Shown: positions 1-5,240 of the stretch, piece by piece
Layout: the number at the start of each line of letters is the position of its first letter
Numbering within the stretch: the first letter of the stretch is position 1
Origin: an uncultured Bacilli bacterium
Lineage (GTDB): Bacteria > Bacillota_I > Bacilli_A > RF39 > UBA660
Direction of reading: 5' to 3'
DNA: 5,240 bases
Assembly (NCBI GenBank): GCA_947628495.1
Contig: CANRAC010000071.1
Coordinates: 1 to 5,240 of the forward strand
Position numbers and translations under genes: made by a program
Notes under the pieces: generated by a model
Told to the model about the DNA's origin: nothing
Database searches by the model: none
What the model saw: only the letters and a program-made list of their open reading frames with translations

Positions 1-51
1 AGAGAAGAAAACTTTGCTGAAGAAGTAATGAATCAAATTAAAGGTAATTAA
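1..51 (+). CDS. C-terminal end of an unidentified plus-strand gene (partial)
   Basis: Frame 1 is open from the left edge and reads REENFAEEVMNQIKGN before a TAA stop at 49-51. The residues are acidic and hydrophilic, like a helical C-terminal tail, and the codons are AT-rich like the neighbouring genes. A rho-independent terminator starts at the stop codon, which is the best support that this is a real gene end. Only 16 codons are visible, so no function can be given. The gene converges on the gerAB-like gene, with 8 nt between the two stop codons. Confidence 0.6.
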   Translation, partial: REENFAEEVMNQIKGN

Positions 52-81
52 AAATATAGCTAAGATTTAGCTATATTTTTT
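51..81. terminator. Bidirectional rho-independent terminator between convergent genes
   Basis: The arms AAAATATAGCTAA (51-63) and TTAGCTATATTTT (67-79) are perfectly complementary over 13 bp around a 3-nt GAT loop. On the plus strand the hairpin runs into six T (76-81). On the minus strand it runs into a T-rich tail (complement of the A-run around 50-54). It can therefore end both the incoming plus-strand gene and the germinant-receptor operon. The gerAB-like stop codon (60-62) lies inside the left arm, so the last codons of that gene form part of the hairpin. Confidence 0.85.
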
Positions 82-1115
82 GTATGTTTTAATATAAATA
101 AACAAGATAATATCACGATTATAAAACCGCCTAAAATAAAACATTCGAGATTATATAAATCTAAGGCTAAATAATAATGTTTATTAAAGACATATACGGC
201 AATCAACATAATTAACACTGTCCAACCTAAATACATTATCTTAGATATAGATGGTTTATTTATGCTCATTTTAAATATCTTCTTGATATTGTAAGCGCTC
301 ATAAAACCTAAGACTATTAAATCAAATAACCAAGTGAAAGTTAATATATTTTCAATATTTTCAATAAAATTGTAAATTCTCAGTTTCTTTAAAGTCATAT
401 ATTCGGGGAATCTTAAAATATTTGCTAAAGTTGGTCCTAAAACGCCATTAACAGATATTAAGGTTAAAATAATAGTGCAACTGCCTATTAAATATCCCAA
501 AATAAAGTCTTTATAATTTAGTTTAACTTTATCTACATTAACTAAAAGTAAAGACGGAACCGTACTTAATAAAGCATAGACAATGCTAGCCTTTATAATG
601 CCTAATTTATGACCATAAAGAAAAGGCAGAAAATTATTATAATCCGTAATTATTAAACTAGAGCCGACCTTAAAAGCAAAAATAACAAGACTTATTGGAA
701 GTAATATTTCGGCCACTTTGGCAAAAGATGCAACACCTTTGTAATTACCATATATTATTGTCAGTAAAACCGCAATGGCAATGATAATCGATGGTGTTTG
801 GGGTAATAAAAATGATGAAGTCATAGTAGTTAAAGATAAAAAAACATCATGGATACAAAAAGAAGCGAGCAGAAGAACTAGTATTTTGGTTATAGAACCC
901 CAAAAACCATGTTTTAAAAATTGACTAAAATTTAAATTACCTTTTTTTAAATAGTAAATTAAGCTAATTATTCCTAATCCGATTAAAGTTCCAATTATTC
1001 CACTTATCCAGGCATCATTTTTGCTTAAATGAAATATTTTGGTAATACCTAAACCAAAAAATAATGATCTAGTTAAAAAGAAACTTAATATTTTATATTG
1101 TCTTTTAGTTATCAA
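60..1115 (-). CDS. gerAB: GerAB-family spore germinant receptor B subunit (integral membrane protein)
   Basis: The 351-aa product is almost entirely hydrophobic and should have about 10 membrane helices, close to the usual 360-370 aa of GerAB proteins, which belong to the amino acid-polyamine-organocation transporter superfamily. Family landmarks include the N-terminal ITKRQYKIL, a GLG in helix 1 where GerAB proteins carry a Gly-x-Gly helix break, NDAWISGIIG (residues 33-42), LPQTPSIIIAI (104-114), NFLPFLYG (161-168), and FPEYMTLKKLRIYNFIENIE with TWLFD (236-265). In known receptors the B subunit is implicated in binding the nutrient germinant. The start is TTG at 1113-1115: no in-frame ATG is close downstream, and a strong GAGGTGAT site lies 3 nt upstream. 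The start overlaps the gerAC-like stop (TTGA), so it is last in the A-C-B operon and probably translationally coupled. Divergent points: the Leu-Pro after helix 1 is missing, and the Glu I expect before 'P..' in the middle helix is replaced (STVPS, 184-188), so the ligand may differ from that of model receptors. Any paralogue name (gerKB, yndE and so on) would be a guess. Confidence 0.9.
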   Translation of the reverse strand: MITKRQYKILSFFLTRSLFFGLGITKIFHLSKNDAWISGIIGTLIGLGIISLIYYLKKGNLNFSQFLKHGFWGSITKILVLLLASFCIHDVFLSLTTMTSSFLLPQTPSIIIAIAVLLTIIYGNYKGVASFAKVAEILLPISLVIFAFKVGSSLIITDYNNFLPFLYGHKLGIIKASIVYALLSTVPSLLLVNVDKVKLNYKDFILGYLIGSCTIILTLISVNGVLGPTLANILRFPEYMTLKKLRIYNFIENIENILTFTWLFDLIVLGFMSAYNIKKIFKMSINKPSISKIMYLGWTVLIMLIAVYVFNKHYYLALDLYNLECFILGGFIIVILSCLFILKHTKNIAKS

Positions 1116-2182
1116 TTTATCACCTCAAATGCTTGGCCATTTCTATTTACTTCTAAATTCACCTCAATTTTGTAATTTAATTTTTTCCAAATATTTTTTT
1201 CATATTTAGCGGGATAGGTTCGATAATATAAATTCCTTATGCCCAGAAAATCACTGTTAGTATCGATAGATTTTTCAATTAATTTTTTGATATCTTTTTT
1301 AATTAGTTTGCTAAAATCTATAGAGAGCTTTTTGTTAATCTTGCCGGTTCTTAAAACGTAATCTTTATTTAAACAACGAATTAATCCTTCAGCATTAACT
1401 TTTATATGTACAGTATTATTTTTAAGGTTTATTTTCGTATTATTTTTATAAACTGTAATGGCAATATTTTGTTTACTATATAAGGCATTTTCGACTTTAT
1501 CGTTTAAAAGATTAACGGTTTGCGATTCATTTTTAGTTAAATATTCTTTTAACTTATCCTTAATGAAAACTCCGGAACTAGCTAAGGATATTTTGGAATT
1601 ATTTAATGTAACGGAAGGAATAAGAATATCCTTCTTACCTTCTTTTAATTGGGCGTATAAATAATCAAATTCACTATGTAAATCAAATATTTCGGCATCA
1701 TTTTGATTTTTAAATAAACCTATTAAAGCATTGGATACAACTGGTTCATTCTTAATTTTAGTTGCTAATATTTTTTTGGCACTAGTATCTTTAGCAATAA
1801 TGTAATAAAAGTTGTTAGAAATATGAATATCTCTAAATAAATAATTGGATAGATGTTTAATGCCTTCCTTTTTAGCTAATGATTCATCTAATAAAACTAC
1901 TTGTAAATGATCAAAGATAACTTTTTTATCAACTTTGCCAATCGTATTATTAAAGGCTTTGGCAGGATTTTCCCCTTGACCTGTGACGAGCATAGTTTTG
2001 GATTGACTTTGACTACCAGAATCATCTTTCTGTAAAATAATTATTTCAAAAGTTATTTCGTATTTATTATTTTTATAAGCAGCGGCGATACCGGAAATTA
2101 TTGCGGTATCATTTAGTTCGGTGTAATCATAGCAACCTGTAAAAAAAAGCAGAGTAATAATTAAGATAATAATTTTTTTCAT
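1112..2182 (-). CDS. gerAC: GerAC-family spore germinant receptor C subunit (lipoprotein)
   Basis: The 356-aa product starts with a lipoprotein signal: MKK, a hydrophobic stretch (I4-F14) and lipobox FTGC with the modified Cys at residue 17. The mature start CYDYTELNDTAIISGIAAA follows the GerAC pattern 'C-(W/Y)-D-x-x-E-(L/I)-N'. Later family landmarks are GENPAKAFNNTIGK (70-83, the conserved segment before the first helix), SSGVFIKDKLKEYLTKNES (202-220, start of the C-terminal region) and YYRTYPAKYEKNIWKKLN (319-336) leading into a final strand, IEVNLEVNRNGQ. The length is slightly below the usual 370-400 aa. GerAC proteins are lipidated and held on the outer face of the spore inner membrane, where they are needed for receptor function. 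The ATG at 2180-2182 overlaps the gerAA-like TGA (ATGA), with AGGGAG 10 nt upstream inside the gerAA-like tail, which indicates coupled translation. No frameshift or truncation is seen. Confidence 0.92.
   Translation of the reverse strand: MKKIIILIITLLFFTGCYDYTELNDTAIISGIAAAYKNNKYEITFEIIILQKDDSGSQSQSKTMLVTGQGENPAKAFNNTIGKVDKKVIFDHLQVVLLDESLAKKEGIKHLSNYLFRDIHISNNFYYIIAKDTSAKKILATKIKNEPVVSNALIGLFKNQNDAEIFDLHSEFDYLYAQLKEGKKDILIPSVTLNNSKISLASSGVFIKDKLKEYLTKNESQTVNLLNDKVENALYSKQNIAITVYKNNTKINLKNNTVHIKVNAEGLIRCLNKDYVLRTGKINKKLSIDFSKLIKKDIKKLIEKSIDTNSDFLGIRNLYYRTYPAKYEKNIWKKLNYKIEVNLEVNRNGQAFEVIN
1119..1126 (-). promoter_or_regulatory. Strong ribosome binding site for the TTG start of the gerAB-like gene
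   Basis: The minus strand reads GAGGTGAT, then AAA, then TTG (1115-1113). The site lies inside the last codons of the gerAC-like gene (Glu-Val-Ile-Asn-stop). It is the strongest Shine-Dalgarno in the operon and makes the non-ATG start convincing. Confidence 0.7.
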
Positions 2183-3588
2183 ATTTTATTTTCTCCCTGA
2201 GAAACATAATTTTTATTGGTCAGCATTTTGCTGCGGAGACGATCTTTAATTTTCGGTTTTTGAAATAATTCTTTTCGAAAATAATTTAGATCAAAAGGTG
2301 CCAGTGGGTAAGAAAAAGGTTTATCATAGGAAGAAGTATTACATAAATGTGTTATAAAAATAACCCCGGCTATTACTAGGCCAAATAAACCAAAAAAGGC
2401 AGCGGCCAGTAAGAATAGGAAGCGAAAATGTCTTATCGAATTAATAAATTCTAATTCGGTAAATATTAAGCTAGTAATGAAAGTTAAAGCAACAACAATA
2501 ATCATAATGGGGGAAACTATGCCCGCTGTTACGGCTGATTCTCCTAAAATTAAAGCTCCTAAGATGGAAATAGAACTACCATAAGAAGAGGGAAAACGAA
2601 TATCACTTTCTCTTAGAACTTCACAAATTAAAAGCATTATAATTGCTTCTACCGCAGCGGGAAAGGGGACCCCATCTCTTTGGGTGGCAAAATTAACTAA
2701 GAGATTTAAAGGAATAACTTCAGGATTATAATTTATAATTGCAATATAAAGAGCGGGAACTAAAATAGTTAAAATTAGACAAGCTAAACGAATAACTTTT
2801 AAAAAATTAATATTTAAACTTTTACTATATTGATCGACTTGCGGATTAATATAATCTACAAAAAATACGGGTAAAACAAGTGCAAAAGGCGAAGTATCCA
2901 CTAAAATAACAATTCGTCCTTCTAACAAATTAGCTGAAGCATAATCCGGGCGTTCTGTTGATCTAATTGTCGGAAACGGTGATTTATTATTTTTTTCTAA
3001 AAGTTGATGAATATTACCAGAATCAATAATACCATCAATATCAATACTTTTGAGCTGTTGTTTTACTTTTTTTACTGTTGCTTCCTCGGCAATATCATTT
3101 AGATATAATATTGATACTTTAGTTTTGGTCTTACGTCCTATAATAAAATCCTCATTAATTAAAGTATTAGATTTAATACGTCTTTTAATTAAACCTAAAT
3201 TATTTTGAATATTTTCATTAAAGGCATCTTTAGGCCCATAAATAGCCGGTTGGGTTTCGGGGGTGGTAATACTCCGATTAATATCGGCTTTGACTTCGAC
3301 CGCATAAGCGTCATTTTCATAAATAATTAGAACAAAGCCATTTCCTAAATAAAATTCTAATTGGTCATATTTTTGAATTTTGGTTGTATTTGGTCCCGCT
3401 ATTAATGACTCTAAATTATGCCCATTTTTTTTATTGGTTAAAGATAGTTCTTTTAAAACATAATCATTAATGCGATCGCTACTAGAAACACTTTCTAAAT
3501 ATATGATATAAATATTATTAACGGTTTTTATTATTAAATCGGAGCTATTAAAAAATTCCTTTTGTAAACGTTCCACAATTTTGTTCAT
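2179..3588 (-). CDS. gerAA: GerAA-family spore germinant receptor A subunit
   Basis: The 469-aa product has the normal two-part GerAA build (usual length about 480-500). Residues 1-250 form the soluble domain, including YGPKDAFNENIQNNLGLIKR (117-136), matching the family 'GP..GF.E....N..L.RRR' motif, then KVSILYLNDIA (157-167) and LEGRIVILVDTSPFALVLP (222-240). The membrane domain begins near IRLACLILTILVPALYIAI (266-284). It includes the hallmark stretch RDGVPFPAAVEAII (304-317), EVLRESDIRFPSSYGSSISI (323-342) and GALILGESAVTAGIVSP (344-360), and ends with helices at about 357-376 and 389-414. A basic tail with PLAPFDLNYFRKELFQKPK follows. GerAA is the oligomerising core of the receptor in the spore inner membrane. 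The start is ATG 3586-3588, because GGTGA lies 5 nt upstream; an in-frame ATG at 3600 and a TTG at 3615 would have no good ribosome site. It is first in the operon and is divergent from the HipA-like gene. Confidence 0.93.
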   Translation of the reverse strand: MNKIVERLQKEFFNSSDLIIKTVNNIYIIYLESVSSSDRINDYVLKELSLTNKKNGHNLESLIAGPNTTKIQKYDQLEFYLGNGFVLIIYENDAYAVEVKADINRSITTPETQPAIYGPKDAFNENIQNNLGLIKRRIKSNTLINEDFIIGRKTKTKVSILYLNDIAEEATVKKVKQQLKSIDIDGIIDSGNIHQLLEKNNKSPFPTIRSTERPDYASANLLEGRIVILVDTSPFALVLPVFFVDYINPQVDQYSKSLNINFLKVIRLACLILTILVPALYIAIINYNPEVIPLNLLVNFATQRDGVPFPAAVEAIIMLLICEVLRESDIRFPSSYGSSISILGALILGESAVTAGIVSPIMIIVVALTFITSLIFTELEFINSIRHFRFLFLLAAAFFGLFGLVIAGVIFITHLCNTSSYDKPFSYPLAPFDLNYFRKELFQKPKIKDRLRSKMLTNKNYVSQGENKI

Positions 3589-3593
3589 ATTCT

Positions 3594-3598
3594 TCACC
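3594..3598 (-). promoter_or_regulatory. Ribosome binding site deciding the gerAA-like start
   Basis: The minus strand reads GGTGA here, 5 nt before ATG 3588. It overlaps the alternative in-frame ATG at 3600. Sites upstream of that ATG and of the TTG at 3615 look like plain A/T-rich sequence without a Shine-Dalgarno core, so the 469-aa form is preferred. Confidence 0.6.
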
Positions 3599-3625
3599 AT
3601 TTTTATTCTTGGCAAAATATGGTAG

Positions 3626-3654
3626 TTATATGCATTTTATCTTGGTGATTTTCA
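3626..3654 (-). promoter_or_regulatory. Candidate forespore (sigma-G-like) promoter of the gerA-type operon
   Basis: On the minus strand TGAAAA (3654-3649) and CATATAA (3632-3626) are 16 nt apart. The classical sigma-G elements are TGAATA and CATACTA with 17-18 nt spacing, so both boxes are imperfect and the spacer is short. The predicted start near 3619 would leave a leader of about 30 nt before ATG 3588. gerA operons are known to be transcribed by sigma-G in the forespore, which is the reason for looking here. In such AT-rich DNA chance matches are likely. Confidence 0.3.
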
Positions 3655-3670
3655 GAAAATATATTATAAT
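3642..3670 (+). promoter_or_regulatory. Probable housekeeping (sigma-A type) promoter of the HipA-like gene
   Basis: TTGGTG (3642-3647) and a perfect TATAAT (3665-3670) are separated by exactly 17 bp. The expected transcription start near 3677 leaves a leader of only about 13 nt, just enough for the AGGTGAG ribosome site at 3680-3686. The -10 box sits in a perfect 12-bp palindrome, ATATTATAATAT (3661-3672). The whole promoter overlaps the candidate promoter of the divergent operon. Confidence 0.6.
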
Positions 3671-3679
3671 ATTACCTAC

Positions 3680-3686
3680 AGGTGAG
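3680..3686 (+). promoter_or_regulatory. Ribosome binding site of the HipA-like gene
   Basis: AGGTGAG lies 3 nt (AGT) before ATG 3690. This decides the start: the frame stays open upstream to 3609, but the extra 27 codons would run through the promoter and have no ribosome site of their own. The spacing is short but the match to the anti-Shine-Dalgarno sequence is strong. Confidence 0.7.
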
Positions 3687-3689
3687 AGT

Positions 3690-4874
3690 ATGGAAAAATT
3701 ATTTCAAGTAATGAATTTAGATAATCAAAAAAAGGTGGGTAATTTAACTAGTGAAGCTAAAGGCAAAGTTAAAAGTACCAAACATTTTCCAATTTTTAAT
3801 ATAGATAATGAAGAATATATATTTAAACCGCTTTCTAAAACAAAGCCTTATACAACGCCGTTATTTGCTTATAGTGAAGTATATTGGTCTTATATTGTCA
3901 AAACATATTTTGATAATCAGGCGCCGTTATATCATTTAGCAATTTATGAAAATATGTCTAAAGAACAAGAAAAATATTATAATAAAGGAACGATAGTTAA
4001 AAATCTAGTTAATCAAAAACAAAAATTAGTTAATATATATGAATATTTTTTAGACCATCCAGAAAATAATTTAGATATAGAAAATTATATTAATTATTGT
4101 GAGAAATTTTATGATTATAAAAATATTTTAGAAACTAAATTTTTAAAAAGCAATCCCCAATTAGGGCGCAAGATTGCTGAGCAAATATTATTATCTATTT
4201 TAAGAGGTGATCAAAATTATCATTACGAAAATGTTAATTTAATTGCTGAGGAAGAGCAAATCATTGATGTCGCTCCACCAATAGATTACGAATTCTCAAC
4301 TATGTTTTTTTGCCCTGAATTTCTTGATAAACACATCATGGCGGTAGAGGCTTTTTATAATTCTTTAATTCCTATTAGTCAAGATTGGTTACAAACTATA
4401 ATGTCGGAATCAGGAATGTCTAAAGATGAAGTAATGGAAAAATTTCAATCAGCCAATTATAGAAATTTAATAACGATTATAAAACTATATCCCAATTTAA
4501 TAACAGAATTTTTAGCTAAATTAAACAAGCTAATGCAAGATATTAACACTTTAAAAATTACTGATGAAAACAATTTTATTACGCCTTTTAATAGTTATTA
4601 TTTTCAAGTTGGTCAATTTCGTTACAAACAAAACGATGAAGAAGCAGCCAAAAAAGCCGAAGATTTATTAAAGCTAGTTGCTATCGATAAAGAAAAATGT
4701 TTTAATGAAATAATTAAAGAAACCTATTTTAGTGCCTATTATTTAACTAATATTATTCAAAAGTATCAAGCTTTAATTTCTCTTGATATTCCTAATTTGG
4801 AAAATTTAACATTTGAAGAAACAGAAAAAATATTAAATGAAAAAACAAACTTTAAAAGAGTATTACTTAAATAA
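3690..4874 (+). CDS. HipA-like kinase-fold protein, catalytic loop atypical
   Basis: The 394-aa soluble protein has no signal peptide or membrane helix. Its landmarks resemble the HipA/PI3K-like kinase fold: a candidate ATP-binding Lys in YIFKP (K46), a Glu in SEVYWSYIVKTY (E63) that could be the helix partner, a GTIVKNL strand (100-106), the candidate catalytic loop RGDQNYHYENVNL (172-184) and the metal-site motif DVAPPIDYEFS (193-203, D199), which corresponds to 'L-A-P-x-Y-D'. HipA kinases usually have N-x-D-x-H-x-x-N. Here the order is D174-x-N176-x-H178-x-x-N181, so the Asp two residues before His is Asn and activity is uncertain. Residues 250-394 are a Lys/Glu-rich, probably helical extension that I cannot assign. 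HipA itself is a toxin phosphorylating glutamyl-tRNA synthetase, but no HipB-like antitoxin gene lies in the window, so a toxin role is not supported. It is transcribed alone, divergent from the germination operon, and meets the next gene stop to stop. Family assignment rests on motif reading only. Confidence 0.5.
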   Translation: MEKLFQVMNLDNQKKVGNLTSEAKGKVKSTKHFPIFNIDNEEYIFKPLSKTKPYTTPLFAYSEVYWSYIVKTYFDNQAPLYHLAIYENMSKEQEKYYNKGTIVKNLVNQKQKLVNIYEYFLDHPENNLDIENYINYCEKFYDYKNILETKFLKSNPQLGRKIAEQILLSILRGDQNYHYENVNLIAEEEQIIDVAPPIDYEFSTMFFCPEFLDKHIMAVEAFYNSLIPISQDWLQTIMSESGMSKDEVMEKFQSANYRNLITIIKLYPNLITEFLAKLNKLMQDINTLKITDENNFITPFNSYYFQVGQFRYKQNDEEAAKKAEDLLKLVAIDKEKCFNEIIKETYFSAYYLTNIIQKYQALISLDIPNLENLTFEETEKILNEKTNFKRVLLK

Positions 4875-4899
4875 CTATCTAAAGTTTGTTTCTTTTTTT
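4843..4899. terminator. Bidirectional terminator embedded in the ends of two convergent genes
   Basis: AAACAAACTTT (4843-4853) and AAAGTTTGTTT (4881-4891) pair perfectly over 11 bp, with a 27-nt loop (4854-4880). The loop holds the TAA of the plus-strand gene (4872-4874) and the abutting TAG of the minus-strand gene (4875-4877). On the plus strand, seven T (4893-4899) follow after one C. On the minus strand the stem runs into a T-run (complement of A 4840-4845). The loop is longer than usual, although short internal pairings (AGA/TCT, TTA/TAA) may shorten it. The hairpin lies wholly or almost wholly inside coding sequence. Confidence 0.7.
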
Positions 4900-5240
4900 A
4901 ATTTTAGTAAATTATTTTGTTCTAACGCCTTAAAATCATAAGAAGGTTTGTTACTTATTTTGGTGTAATTTGCGAATATGGCTAAACGATATTCTTGATT
5001 TAAAATAAAAATATTATAGACAATAGTATTTTTTATATTTAAAGAATTTTTATATCCGTTTATTTCATAAATAATTTGATAATTATTAGTTATTTGATCC
5101 ACTAAACCTGGGATAAAAGATTGATGGTTGCAACTAGGTTTAATAGCGACTTTCAAATGATTCTCTTGAATTAGTTCCATATAAGTAACATCATCTTCCT
5201 GCCAAATAGAGCCGAGAAGGTTATCGCTATTATCAGTTAT
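4875..5240 (-). CDS. Unrecognised protein, C-terminal 121 residues (N-terminus beyond window)
   Basis: The frame is open from the right edge to a TAG at 4875-4877. A Met codon at 5178-5180 would give 101 aa, but it is probably internal: the 20 codons upstream (ITDNSDNLLGSIWQEDDVTY) read like normal protein, and the nearest purine-rich site, AGGAAG, is about 14 nt away, too far for good initiation. The visible part starts with an acidic stretch. It continues with VAIKPSCNHQSFIPGLVDQI, then alternating hydrophobic segments that suggest beta strands (YQIIYEINGY, TIVYNIFIL, YRLAIFANYTKI), and ends in a Lys-rich tail, KLKKETNFR. No signal peptide, membrane helix or catalytic motif is recognisable. 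I cannot assign a family. The codon use matches the neighbours. The gene converges on the HipA-like gene with no gap between the stops and shares its terminator. Confidence 0.7.
   Translation of the reverse strand: MTDNSDNLLGSIWQEDDVTYMELIQENHLKVAIKPSCNHQSFIPGLVDQITNNYQIIYEINGYKNSLNIKNTIVYNIFILNQEYRLAIFANYTKISNKPSYDFKALEQNNLLKLKKETNFR

Noticed and set aside
1458..1664. A 68-aa plus-strand open frame
   Set aside because: It lies wholly inside the gerAC-like gene on the opposite strand, has no convincing ribosome site, and its sequence follows from the antisense of conserved GerAC codons.
1112..2182. Possible mycoplasma-type code (TGA as Trp), suspected from the AT-richness
   Set aside because: TGA ends the gerAA-like and gerAC-like genes at exact 4-nt overlaps, and Trp is encoded by TGG (for example in NDAW of GerAB and YWSY of the HipA-like protein).
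2665..2673. GGGGACCCC palindrome, a GC-rich island in AT-rich DNA
   Set aside because: It encodes part of the conserved RDGVPFP motif of GerAA and is explained by Gly-Val-Pro codons. No T-tract or larger stem accompanies it.
3589..3615. A longer gerAA-like protein starting at TTG 3615 or ATG 3600
   Set aside because: Neither start has a Shine-Dalgarno core upstream, while ATG 3588 has GGTGA at 5-nt spacing and gives a typical GerAA N-terminus.
3609..3689. A 27-codon N-terminal extension of the HipA-like gene
   Set aside because: It would translate through the TTGGTG/TATAAT promoter and overlap the germination operon's leader. The AGGTGAG site points to ATG 3690.
3690..4874. HipBA-type toxin-antitoxin module
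   Set aside because: No small helix-turn-helix antitoxin gene lies upstream, overlapping or downstream within the window, and the catalytic loop is atypical.
1..5240. CRISPR arrays, tRNA or rRNA genes, insertion sequences, phage genes
   Set aside because: No direct-repeat series, tRNA cloverleaf, transposase-like frame or terminal repeats were seen. Apart from the 101-bp divergent promoter region and about 8 bp near position 55, the window is coding.

Overview
The window is very AT-rich (well under 35% G+C by eye), packed with genes, and uses AGGTGA/GGTGA-type Shine-Dalgarno sites. Its centrepiece is a GerA-type spore germinant receptor operon, so it most likely comes from a low-GC endospore-forming member of the Bacillota (Bacilli/Clostridia in the broad sense). 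TGA works as a stop here and Trp is encoded by TGG, so the mycoplasma genetic code does not apply. I cannot name the genus from the sequence.

Layout. (1) Positions 1-51 hold the last 16 codons of a plus-strand gene that enters from the left. (2) A 13-bp hairpin with T-tracts on both sides (about 51-81) forms a bidirectional terminator shared with the gene facing it. (3) Positions 3588 down to 60, minus strand, are a three-gene operon in transcription order A-C-B: gerAA-like (membrane protein with a soluble N-terminal domain), gerAC-like (lipoprotein) and gerAB-like (integral membrane protein of the amino-acid-transporter superfamily). The genes overlap by 4 nt at each junction. (4) A divergent promoter region of about 100 bp (3589-3689) separates the operon from (5) a plus-strand gene (3690-4874) for a 394-aa protein that resembles HipA-type kinases, with an unusual catalytic loop. 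(6) An unrecognised minus-strand gene ends stop-to-stop against it (stop at 4875) and is open to the right edge of the window, so only its C-terminal 121 codons are visible. The 4874/4875 junction sits in the loop of a second bidirectional terminator whose arms encode the C-termini of both genes.

How the genes work together. GerAA, GerAB and GerAC homologues are known to assemble into a nutrient-sensing complex in the inner membrane of the spore: the B subunit is implicated in germinant recognition, A forms the oligomeric membrane core and C is a lipid-anchored partner. All three look intact. The kinase-like gene is transcribed away from the operon, and nothing in the sequence ties it to germination apart from the shared upstream region. 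The most distinctive features are the terminators embedded in gene tails, the altered catalytic loop of the HipA-like protein, and the overlap of the divergent promoters.
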